Origin: Streptomyces ortus
Lineage (GTDB): Bacteria > Actinomycetota > Actinomycetes > Streptomycetales > Streptomycetaceae
Direction: 5' to 3'
Assembly: GCF_026341275.1 (NCBI RefSeq)
Contig: NZ_JAIFZO010000002.1
Span: 8,462,118-8,526,117, forward strand
Length of the DNA stretch: 64,000 bases
Below the pieces are notes generated by a model, which was not told where the DNA came from, ran no database searches, and saw nothing but the letters and a program-made list of their open reading frames with translations. Position 1 is the first letter of the stretch. The number at the start of each line of letters is the position of its first letter. Positions 61,701 through 64,000 of the stretch are shown here, in pieces. Position numbers and translations under genes: made by a program.

Positions 61701-63400
61701 GGGACAGCTTCTTCGAGCTGGGCGGCGATTCGATCATGTCGATGCAGCTCGCCTCGCGGGCTCGTCGTTCCGGTTGGTTGGTGACCCCGAGGCAGATCTT
61801 CGAGGAGAAGACCCCGGAGCGGCTGGCACTGGTCGCGTCCGTGACCGGGGAAGCGTCTACGGACGCCACGGACTCGGGTGTCGGCGAAGTGCCGTGGACG
61901 CCGCTGATGAGGTCGATGGGTGAGGAGGTGCTGCGGTCCGGCTTCGCACAGTGGACGGTGATCGGCGCGCCGGCCGACCTGGGCATGGACGTTCTCAGGG
62001 CGGGCGTGAGCGCGCTGGTGGAAGCCCACGGGATGCTGCGGGCCCAGGTCGGGAGCGACCAGGTGTTGGTGGTTGCGGAGGCGGCTGGGATCGACGTGTC
62101 CGGGCTGGTGGCTCGGGTGGATGCCGCAGACCTGGCTGTGGGGAAGTTGGACCGGCTGGCGGTGGATGCCGCTCGGCAGGCTGTGACGAGGCTGGATCCG
62201 GTGGCCGGGGTGATGGTGCAGGTGGTGTGGGTGGATGCCGGGCCGGAGCGGGTCGGTCGGATCGTGCTGGCCGCGCATCACCTGGCGGTGGACGGGGTGT
62301 CGTGGCGCGTGCTGGTTCCCGACCTGCAGAGCGCGTGCGAGGCGGCGGGCGCGGGCCGGCGGCCGGATCCCGCGCCGGCGCCGACTTCCTTCCGCACCTG
62401 GGCGGAGGGACTGCGGCGGGCCGCCCGGAGCCCGGAGCGGGTGAGCGAGTTGGATGCCTGGGCCGACCTGGTCGCCGGGACGGCTGGCGACGGAGAGCCG
62501 TTGATCGGCGGCCGTCCGCTGGACCCGGCCGTCGACACGACGTCCACCCTGCGCCTGCTGTCCTGGTCACTCCCGACGGAGGAGGCGGCGGTGCTCGTGG
62601 GCGAGACACCACGGGTGTTCCACTGCGGGCTGCACGAAATGCTGTTGGCCACGCTGGCCGGTGCGCTGACACAGCGCCGCCCGTACCCAGGGACCGGCGC
62701 CGGTATCGGCTCCGGCGGCTTCCTGGTGGAGGTCGAGGGGCATGGCCGGGAGCCGTTGTCGGAGGGCATGGATCTGTCGCGGACGGTGGGCTGGTTCACC
62801 GCGGCCCACCCGGTCCGCCTGGACGCCTCCGCAGTCGACCTCGCCGAAGCCGCCGCCGGCGGTGCGGCGGCCGGTGTGCTGGTGAAGCGGGTGAAGGAGC
62901 AGGTGCAAGCGGTGCCCGGGGACGGCCTCGGTCACGGCCTGCTGCGTCACCTGAACCCGGACACGGCGCCGGTGTTGGCGGGTCTGCCGGTGCCGCAGGT
63001 CGGGTTCAACTATCTGGGCCGGTTCGCGACCGCCGGTGGTGCTGAGCCGGGCCCGGTCGAGCCGTGGCAGACGGCCGGGGACACGGCCGTAGGAGGCGCT
63101 GCGGATCCGGGGATGCCGGTGCTGCACGCGCTCGCCGCGGGTGCCGTGGTGGCGGACACGGTCAGCGGGCCGGAGCTGACGCTCACCCTGAGCTGGCCCG
63201 CCGCGCTCCTGGACGAGACCGACGTGGAGGAGGTGGGCCGGGCCTGGCTCGGCCTGCTGTCGGGCCTCGCCGCGCACACCGCCGGTCCCCAGGCCGGCGG
63301 TCACACCCCCTCCGACTTCGCACTCCTCGATCTCGACCAGGACGAAGTCGACGACCTCGAAGCCATAGCTGCCGAACTCCACGAAGGACGGTTCCTGTGA
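40733..63400 (+). CDS. Pentamodular NRPS, starter C then five A-T-E modules
   Basis: About 7,555 residues. Order: C(starter)-A-T-E, then four C-A-T-E modules, then a ~30-residue C-terminal tail (DLDQDEVDDLEAIAAELHEG), a likely communication-mediating donor helix. All five A domains have YTSGSTGRPKGV and end with NGK. All five T domains carry LGGDSI, the form typical before E domains. Adenylation domains 1-3 give one specificity code (DALSVGTVIK by manual alignment to GrsA) and 4-5 give DASTVAAVCK, a Tyr-type code. Hence a predicted X-X-X-Tyr-Tyr segment, all D. The start is ATG 40733 (TTG 40721 possible). No thioesterase: the next NRPS overlaps by four bases. Confidence 0.95.
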   Translation: MGERIGGSFSLSDSQEGIWHAQRLGGPRALYSVGQAVEITGALDVPVFETALRRTVEETEILGVRFAEDTDGSARAVPHPARPWSLRIEEPGEGGGDPRAWLETRMRDELTGVEDPRGERLFAFVLFRLDSHRYCWFQAYNHLLLDGYACTLMAHRVAEVYSALVGGAVYPEAEFVSLADALDEEARYRNSTEFADDRRYLRDRFSDRPELAGVPRLSGISGRLQESGPGAISGSGSGSGAVLRETGSFAPAATDALRSAADRAGLRTSRLLAAASGAFVSGMTGSAEALLSLPVTGRVGEADLRTRLTRANMLPLRFPVPAGASLLDLARTADGALGELLQHQRYRGEHLRRDLGWPEGDLWHFGPYLNILPRTRELAFGDCRGVARDVSTRLVEDFGVLIDRTGSGTEITVEANAALYDRAWVRAVQRSLVGFITRAVEDPTAPVRRIGVAGDDERALMTSGWSGTAREVDASTVVERFRGWAVRASDARALWFRQQALSYSELDARSDALARGLIARGVGRESRVGLCLPRGTEMVTAVLAVWKAGGAYIPLDPEYPSDRLAFMVADSGAELVLVAEETADRLPADANSVLLGELGSGSGVLPIVTSDQLAYVIYTSGSTGRPKGVAVTHASVANLASAMRPVLGVEPGVTALQFASFSFDAAVLDVAVTLAAGGALAIASAEERQDPSVLAAMVGAAGVSVASVVPSLLGVLEPTSVAGVGNWVLGAERLEAGLAAKWRAGARVWNTYGPTEATVITTAVLLEEGIAGDDGPPVIGRALPNTRTYVLDGFLRPVPVGVAGELYIAGSGLARGYVGRADLTAERFVACPFGEGGRMYRSGDLARWTADGQLEFVGRADAQVKIRGFRVELGEVETVLAGHPQVERAAVVARDGRLVGYVVGDVDGEDVRTFAATRLPEYMVPSVVVVLDAFPLTVNGKIDRAALPVPEAVPSAGRTATTPAEEAFCALFAEVLGLEEVGVGDSFFALGGDSITAMLLVARSRREGLVVGARQVHELRTPAQLAAVATRVDGAPDGAHPADSAFGEVPLTPVMHEVLDRVGADGVRAVVQSMAVEAPAGLDEAALRDAMAALTERHEVLRARLMADSAVLVVPGADAVVVSGLVARVGVIGADPAAAVAEQVEAAVGRLDPAAGVMVQVVWLDAGPDVPGRLVVVANHLVVDAVSWQVLLPDLWSAYEALTEGRSVELDPVPVSFRAWARELAAEAGRSERVAELSVWRAMVDGPQELLTDVPLDPLMDRGATVREVAVTVPVEVTAALLAEVPSAFHAGVDEVLLAGLAGRTVGEWAGVDGRFLVDVERHGRLPLSDGMDLSRTVGWFTSTHPVRLSASVGADGGVSVLGAKEQVRAVPGDGLGYGLLRYVNPETAGELAGLPSAQVGFNYLGRVGTGDGFGAGSAPQAPVMHALELLGLVRESADGPVLELRLAFPLRLLGVGRARGLLEAWVDALTGLVADVRAGAGGYSPSDFPLVVLDRAGVEQIEAAVPGLAEVLPIAPLQEGLLFHSLFDEDGVDVYVEQLVLALDGEVDGGRLRASWQVLVDRHAALRAGFVQVGGATGPVQVVVDRAELPWREVDVSGLGDGAADRLGVEERSARFDLAAPPLLRVALVHVSDRRHQMVVTLHHLLLDGWSLPLVMRELWALYAAGGRAAGLGVPVSARPYWTWLAGRDTSAALEAWRTELAPVEEPTLVVSTEPSATASVVLDRVTDHASVELVHDLERVARGVGVTLNTVVQLAWALVLGQITGRREVVFGATVAGRPAELPGMEAMLGLFINTLPVRVDLEAAQSVEEVLGALQARQSALLDHQHVGLSEVQRAAGPGATFDTLLAFENYPGDLDAQPLDDALTVTATELRESTNFALALGVTPDDGLAIRLDYRTDVFRRRNALRMARRLVRVLEQIATDPQLRLAEIELLDEAERAAVVEEWNATTHPMEPGTVLERFRGWAVRTPGAVALWCQHQELSYREVDVRSDVLARGLVSRGVGRESRVGLCLPRGVEMVVAMLAVWKAGGAYVPLDPEYPSDRLLFMVADSGAELVLVADETADRLPAEVETVLLAELQTGFGEGPGCVVVPGQLAYVIYTSGSTGRPKGVAVTHASVANLASAMRPVLGVEPGVTALQFASFSFDAAVLDVAVTLAAGGALAIASAGERQDPSVLAAMVGAAGVSVASVVPSLLGVLEPTSVAGVGNWVLGAERLEAGLAAKWRAGARVWNTYGPTEATVITTAVLLEEDITGEDAPPAIGCPLPNVRTYVLDAFLRPVPDGVTGDLYVAGSGLARGYINRPDLTAEGFVACPFDDGGRMYRTGDLARWTADGALEFMGRSDAQVKIRGFRVELGEVETVLAGHPQVERAAVVARDGRLVGYVVGDVEGEALREVAAGRLPEYMVPSVVVVLDAFPLTVNGKIDRHALPAPELAAVDTRAPSTETEELFCALFAKVLGLEEVGVGDSFFALGGDSIMSMHLASRARSAGWTVSPRQIFEEKTPERLARLAVAPSGTGSARSSDTGVGEVPLTPVMRELLDRVGPERVGRIVQPGVLTVPPGLTREALVDAVRATMERHEVLRARLMADSAVLVVPEADAVVVSGLVARVDVIGADPAAAVAEQIDAAVARLDPAAGVMVQVVWLDAGPEVPGRLVVVANHLVVDTVSWQILLPDLGRALTARVAGRSAELEPVPVSFRAWARELAAEAVRPERVTELLAWRAVVDGPQELLTDVPLDPLVDVGATIREAAVTVPVEVTAALLTGVPSAFHAGVDEVLLAGLAGAVGEWAGLDGLLVDVEGHGREPLSGIPDLSRTVGWFTSSHPVRLSAGADGGVSVLEVKEQVRAVPGDGLGYGLLRWLNPETMDELAVLPPAQVGFNYLGRVGSAEGFGAGGAPDAPVMHAVELLGLVRESADGPVLELRLAYPERLLRADRAQELLEAWVDALTGLVADVRAGAGGYSPSDFPLVVVDRAEVEEIEAAVPGLADVLPVAPLQEGLLFHSLFDQDGVDVYVEQFVLALDGEVDGGLLRVSWQVLVDRHAALRAGFVQVGGATGPVQVVVDRAELPWREVDVSGLGDGAADRVGVEERSARFDLAAPPLLRVALVRVGDRRYQMVVTLHHLLLDGWSLPLVMRELWALYAAGGRAAGLGVPVSTRPYWTWLAGRDTSAALEAWRTELLSIEEPTLVAPAVTGTDAVLARSLTVEAREGLVEGLERVARGAGVTLNTVVQLAWALVLGQMTGRREVVFGATVAGRPAELAGMEAMLGLFINTLPVRVDLEAAQSVEEVLGALQARQSALLDHQHVGLSEVQRAVGPGATFDTLLAFENYPGDPAAQPSVPGLTISGVASRESTSFALALGVRPEEGLTLRLDYRPDAFDGDAARTLIDRVVRALEQLAADPAVRLAELELLDEAERAAVVEEWNATTHPMEPGTVLDRFRRWVVETPDATAGRSGEQSLSYAELDARSDAVARGLVARGVGRESRVGLCLPRGVEMVVAMLAVWKAGGAYVPLDPEYPSDRLLFMVADSGAELVLVADETADRLPAEVETVLPAELQTGFGEGPDCVVVPGQLAYVIYTSGSTGRPKGVAVTHASVANLASAMRPVLGVEPGVTALQFASFSFDAAVLDVAVTLAAGGALAIASAEERQDPSALAAMVGAAGVSVASVVPSLLGVLEPTSVAGVGNWVLGAERLEAGLAAKWRAGARVWNTYGPTEATVITTAVLLEEGIAGDDAPPVIGRALPNTRTYVLDGFLRPVPVGVAGELYIAGSGLARGYVGRADLTAERFVACPFGEGGRMYRSGDLARWTADGQLEFVGRADAQVKIRGFRVELGEVETVLAGHPQVERAAVVARDGRLVGYVVGDVDGEDVRTFAATRLPEYMVPSVVVVLDAFPLTVNGKIDRAALPVPEAVPSAGRTATTPAEEAFCALFAEVLGLEEVGVGDSFFALGGDSILSMQLASRARRAGWVVTPRQIFEEKTPERLALVAAGTGEATTKVMDTGVGEVPLTPVMRELLDRVGPEAVRQIVQPVVMEAPAGLDLDVLVAALHTVVNRHDVLRARLMSDSGVLVVPEADAVDVSGLAARVDVIGADPAAAVAEQIVAAVARLDPAAGVMVQVVWLDAGPDVPGRLVVVANHLVVDTVSWQVLLPDLEQACKALAEGRPAELDPVPVSFRAWARELAVEAVRPERVAELPVWRAVVDGPQELLTDVPLDPLVDRGATVREVAVTVPVAVTAALLGAVPSAFHAGVDEVLLAGLAGAVGERAGSAGFLVDVEGHGREPLSGIPDLSRTVGWFTSSHPVRLSASVGADGGVSVLGAKEQMRAVPGDGLGYGLLRHVNPETTAELAGLPSAQVGFNYLGRVGTGEGFRAGGMPDTPVMHAVELLASVREVADGPVLELVLAWPERLMAADRARALLEAWAEALSALTAQVRDGAGGHSPSDFPMASLSQEGVEELESAVPGLEDVWPLSPLQAGLLFHSSFDDDGGADVYAGQRALALDGPMDVGRLRASWDLVVGRHAILRAGFHRLASGEAVQVVARQVELPWREFDVSGLPEAEAEAEAARLSGEELAAGFELGRAPLLRVLLLRLGERRHRLVLTSHHIVLDGWSLPILLNELQTVYRAGGGTQALPAVRSYRDYLSWLGRQDREAARAAWREELAGAEEPTLVAPMDPARLPMRPEAVRVECGAELTRALNDVARRGGVTMATVVQGAWALVLARLSGRRDVVFGTTVAGRPADLPGAESLIGLFINTLPVRVQMDGGESVLELLDRLQRRQLGVMGHQHLGLAEIKQVAGPGAEFDTLVVYENYPQSAEARPDDPDALVIRPGGRTRDASHYPLGLIVAPGERMELQLDHRPDLFDRARADEVLAALVRVLEQFAADPELPLGRIGLLDSERRERLTRDWQDVSPRVPSGTLPELLAEQVRRSPDAPALESGAHSLTYAEVEAEAGRLARYLIAAGVGPERRVAVVAERSVTTVVALLAVSMAGGAFVPLDPAHPADRLALVLEDADPVVVLCTHATWSVLPEVRRERVIVLDDPETVTAVAGCVPGRVVDAERIVPLGVANAAYVIHTSGSTGRPKGVVVSHAGLANLAWAQVDRFAVGERARVLQFASLSFDAAVSELCMALVSGAVLVVAGAEGLPPRVSLGEAVERTHATHVTVPPGVLAVEDALPAGLETLVVAGEVCPPGLVDRWSVGRRMVNAYGPTEVTVCAAMSLPLTPGDGSRTGAGDTDGVPIGRPTVNMRAYVLDQFLQPVPVGVAGELYVSGPGLARGYSGRPDLTAERFVADPFDAGARMYRTGDLARWLPDGQLTFVGRVDEQVKIRGFRIELGEVEAALDDHLEVAQAVVTVRDGRLVAHVVGGAEAGELREFVAARLPEYMVPAAVVVLDAFPLTVNGKVDRAALPDPEFGGSGSTRGPGTAAEEALCALFAEVLGLEAGAIGVGDSFFELGGDSIMSMQLASRARRSGWLLTPRQIFEEKTPERLALVVAGSEEASTGAEDSGVGEVPWTPLMRSMGEEVLRSGFAQWTVIGAPADLGMDVLRAGVSALVEAHGMLRAQVGSDQVLVVAEAAGIDVSGLVARVDAADLAVGKLDRLAVDAARQAVTRLDPVAGVMVQVVWVDAGPERVGRIVLAAHHLAVDGVSWRVLVPDLQSACEAAGAGRRPDPAPAPTSFRTWAEGLRRAARSPERVSELDAWVDLVAGTDGDGEPLIGGRPLDPETDTVATLRHRTWSVPVGEAAVLVGDAPGVFHCGLHEMLLATLAGAVAGRPTWSAAPGGFLVEVEGHGREPLSEGMELSRTVGWFTAAHPVRLDASAVDLAEAAAGGAAAGVLVKRVKEQVQAVPGDGLGHGLLRHLNPDTAPVLAGLPVPQVGFNYLGRFATAGGAEPGPVEPWQTAGDTAVGGAADPGMPVLHALAAGAVVADTVSGPELTLTLSWPAALLDETDVEEVGRAWLGLLSGLAAHTAGPQAGGHTPSDFPLVSLSQEGVEELESVVPGLEDVWPLSPLQEGLLFHASLDEGAGADVYAGQRALALDGPLDVGRLRASWDVVVGRHAILRAGFHHLASGEAVQVVPREVELPWRAADLSGLSEADAEAEAVRLSGDELSAGFDLARGPLLRLLLLRLGGRHHRLVMTSHHSVVDGWSLSVMIDELSAAYAAGGDAGALPAVRSYRDYLSWLGCQDREAARAAWREELAGAEEPTLVAPVDPARLPMRPEAVRVECGAELTRTLEELTRERGFTMATVVQGAWALVLARLSGRRDVVFGTTVAGRPADLPGAESLIGLFINTLPVRVELPGSLSVAGMLSELQARQVNLMGHQNLGLAEIKQVAGPGAEFDTLVVYENYPHSAMAAPDGPDALTIRPGGIPHDASHYPLGLIVAPGERMELQLDHRPDLFDRARADEVLAALVRVLEQFAADPELPLGRIGLLDSERRERLTRDWQDVSPRVPSGTLPELLAEQVRRSPDAPALESGAHSVTYAEVEAEAGRLARYLIAAGVGPERRVAVVAERSVTTVVALLAVSMAGGAFVPLDPGHPAERLALVLEDADPVAVLCTRAGRAALPGANQTGAIALDDPEVSAVVAGCVPGRVVDAERIVPLGVANAAYVIHTSGSTGRPKGVVVSHAGLANLAWAQVDRFAVGERARVLQFASLSFDAAVSELCMALVSGAVLVVAGAEGLPPRVSLGEAVERTHATHVTVPPGVLAVEDALPAGLETLVVAGEVCPPGLVDRWSVGRRMVNAYGPTEVTVCAAMSLPLNPGDGSGGSVPIGRPLRNARTFVLDEFLQPVPVGVAGELYVSGPGLARGYSGRPDLTAERFVAAPFGEGERMYRTGDLIRWTAEGQLEFVGRADEQVKIRGFRIELGEVEAVLEAHLLVAHAVVMVREGRLVGYVVGHEVDADALRVFASSRLPEYMVPAAVVVLDAFPLTVNGKVDRPALPDREFGGSGSIRGPGTAAEEALCALFAEVLGLEAGAIGVGDSFFELGGDSIMSMQLASRARRSGWLVTPRQIFEEKTPERLALVASVTGEASTDATDSGVGEVPWTPLMRSMGEEVLRSGFAQWTVIGAPADLGMDVLRAGVSALVEAHGMLRAQVGSDQVLVVAEAAGIDVSGLVARVDAADLAVGKLDRLAVDAARQAVTRLDPVAGVMVQVVWVDAGPERVGRIVLAAHHLAVDGVSWRVLVPDLQSACEAAGAGRRPDPAPAPTSFRTWAEGLRRAARSPERVSELDAWADLVAGTAGDGEPLIGGRPLDPAVDTTSTLRLLSWSLPTEEAAVLVGETPRVFHCGLHEMLLATLAGALTQRRPYPGTGAGIGSGGFLVEVEGHGREPLSEGMDLSRTVGWFTAAHPVRLDASAVDLAEAAAGGAAAGVLVKRVKEQVQAVPGDGLGHGLLRHLNPDTAPVLAGLPVPQVGFNYLGRFATAGGAEPGPVEPWQTAGDTAVGGAADPGMPVLHALAAGAVVADTVSGPELTLTLSWPAALLDETDVEEVGRAWLGLLSGLAAHTAGPQAGGHTPSDFALLDLDQDEVDDLEAIAAELHEGRFL
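40760..45180 (+). other. NRPS module 1: starter C, A1, T1, E1
   Basis: C about 40760-42050 (QEGIWHAQRLGG; active site NHLLLDGYA at 41153-41179), A1 42140-43590, T1 43620-43830 (LGGDSITAM), E1 43870-45180. The first C lacks the PLSPLQ-GLLFHS motif and resembles EntF-like starter C domains, so an acyl or aryl group may cap the peptide. E1 has NHLVVDAVSW but its fourth motif is ERHGRL, versus EGHGRE in the other four E domains. Confidence 0.85.
45235..49620 (+). other. NRPS module 2: C2, A2, T2, E2
   Basis: C2 45235-46560 (APLQEGLLFHS, HHLLLDGWS), A2 46590-48020, T2 48070-48290 (LGGDSIMSM), E2 48320-49620 (NHLVVDTVSW, EGHGRE, GFNYLGR). C2 has the motif set of D-to-L condensation domains that follow E domains. 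A2 carries the same specificity code as A1 and A3, but its stretch at about 47455-47770 diverges from them. Confidence 0.88.
49675..54060 (+). other. NRPS module 3: C3, A3, T3, E3
   Basis: C3 49675-51000 (HHLLLDGWS), A3 51030-52460, T3 52510-52720 (LGGDSILSM), E3 52755-54060 (NHLVVDTVSW, EGHGRE). The A3 sequence from ~51470 to 52500 is almost base-for-base that of A1, more than of A2. Confidence 0.88.
54110..58680 (+). other. NRPS module 4: C4, A4, T4, E4 (Tyr-type)
   Basis: C4 54110-55440 (HHIVLDGWS), A4 55480-56980, T4 57010-57240, E4 57275-58680 (AHHLAVDGVSW, EGHGRE). The A4 binding pocket reads D-A-S-T-V-A-A-V-C-K, the pattern of Tyr and beta-hydroxy-Tyr activating domains. E4 contains an extra Ala/Gly-rich insertion (VDLAEAAAGGAAAGVL). 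Confidence 0.87.
58730..63397 (+). other. NRPS module 5: C5, A5, T5, E5 and donor tail
   Basis: C5 58730-60060 (HHSVVDGWS), A5 60100-61590, T5 61620-61850, E5 61880-63290, tail 63300-63397. It is near-identical to module 4 over long blocks and has the same Tyr-type code. An E domain and a charged helix at the very end mark a donor that hands a D-residue peptide to the next NRPS. Confidence 0.87.
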
Positions 63401-64000
63401 AGCCCCCGAAACCCCTCCCGACGCCCGCCAAGGGATCCGCGCTCGCGGAAGTGTGGCCGCTCTCGCCCCTCCAGCAAGGGATGCTCTTCCACTCCTCGTA
63501 CGACGACGAGGGACCGGATGTCTACGGCCTCCAGTGCGTCCTCGGCGTAGACGGCCCCCTGGACACCGAGCTCTTCCGCGCGTGCTGGGAGGCGCTGATC
63601 GAGCGCCATGCCGTCCTGCGCGCCAGTTTCCAACGGCGCAGGTCCGGCGAAGCGGTGCAGCTGATCTCACGGAGTGTGGTGCTTCCTTGGAGCGACGTCG
63701 ACCTGTCGGACCTCGGCGAGGACGAGGCCCTGACCCGGTTCGAGCGGCTGGCCCGCGAGGAGCGGGACGACAGGATGAACCCCGCCTCGCCGCCCCTGCT
63801 CCGGCTGCTGCTGGCCCGGCTCGGGGAAGCCCGCCACCGCCTTGTCGTGACGACCCATCACATCCTGCTTGACGGCTGGTCGATGCCGGTGCTCCTCGAC
63901 GAACTGGAGGTGGTCTACACGGCGGGTGGAGACATCCGCGTGCTGCCCCCGGTCACCTCGTACCGCGACTACCTGTCGTGGCTCGGCCGGCAGGACCGCG
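63397..64000 (+). CDS. Second NRPS, N-terminal condensation domain (partial)
   Basis: The GTG at 63397 overlaps the previous stop by four bases. The visible ~200 residues are a C domain: EVWPLSPLQQGMLFHSSYDD, ERHAVLRASF, THHILLDGWSMPVLLDELEVVY and TSYRDYLSWLGRQDR. It starts with only ~18 residues before the domain, room for a short acceptor docking region. Its motifs match D-to-L condensation domains, consistent with an incoming peptide ending in a D-residue. The gene runs off the right edge, so the remaining modules and any thioesterase are unknown. Confidence 0.93.
   Translation, partial: MKPPKPLPTPAKGSALAEVWPLSPLQQGMLFHSSYDDEGPDVYGLQCVLGVDGPLDTELFRACWEALIERHAVLRASFQRRRSGEAVQLISRSVVLPWSDVDLSDLGEDEALTRFERLAREERDDRMNPASPPLLRLLLARLGEARHRLVVTTHHILLDGWSMPVLLDELEVVYTAGGDIRVLPPVTSYRDYLSWLGRQDR

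Noticed and set aside
1..64000. tRNA, rRNA, CRISPR arrays, insertion sequences and replication origins
   Set aside because: I looked for characteristic arms, repeats, transposase motifs and att-like duplications and saw none that I could support.

Overview
The window is high-GC actinobacterial DNA with Streptomyces-like codon use. SARP, MerR, TetR, HxlR and LysR regulators are dense, GTG/TTG starts and 4-nt ATGA/GTGA gene overlaps are common, and there are giant NRPS genes. It reads like an accessory or chromosome-arm region: biosynthetic operons are separated by small regulator-plus-enzyme pairs and by stretches of broken genes.

Left part (1-4956): a partial AraC-type regulator, a double SnoaL-like protein, a zinc-macrodomain plus class-M sirtuin pair (ADP-ribosylation writer and eraser), and a TetR/short-chain dehydrogenase divergent pair with an elaborate nested operator. 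Centre-left (5028-13533): a compact operon that I read as an unusual RiPP pathway. It has a 53-residue precursor gene, too short for ordinary gene-length cut-offs and followed by a strong hairpin. After it come a JmjC-like cupin oxygenase, an arginase-family enzyme, a radical SAM/SPASM maturase, a second JmjC-like protein, a truncated aldo-keto-reductase-like fragment, an ABC-2 exporter (one ATPase, two permeases) and a PhyH-type dioxygenase. Together these suggest a peptide that is oxygenated, radical-modified and possibly converted from Arg to Orn, then exported. The precise family is not one I recognise.

Middle (14 kb-33 kb): MerR/quinone-oxidoreductase, HxlR/hydrolase, MerR/SnoaL and LysR/F420-reductase-like divergent pairs; an ArsR-like regulator followed by an asymmetric heterodimeric ABC exporter; a LysE-type exporter; and secreted proteins (DUF6355-like, ricin-type lectin). 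These are interspersed with remnants of KAS III, a lipoprotein, an FAD monooxygenase, an SDR, an extradiol dioxygenase, a LuxE-like protein and a duplicated piece of the ABC gene.

Right part (33.6 kb-end): an NRPS locus. A SARP/NB-ARC/TPR regulator, an IclR regulator, two tandem OmpR-type response regulators and a sensor kinase precede a 7.5-kaa NRPS. The NRPS has a starter-type C domain followed by five A-T-E modules, so every module carries an epimerization domain, which predicts five consecutive D-residues. Adenylation domains 1-3 share one specificity code and domains 4-5 have a Tyr-type code. A second NRPS gene overlaps its end and runs off the window. The region between sensor kinase and NRPS carries a three-fold 11-bp-phased repeat that looks like a SARP box. 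All calls come from reading the sequence; no database search was possible.
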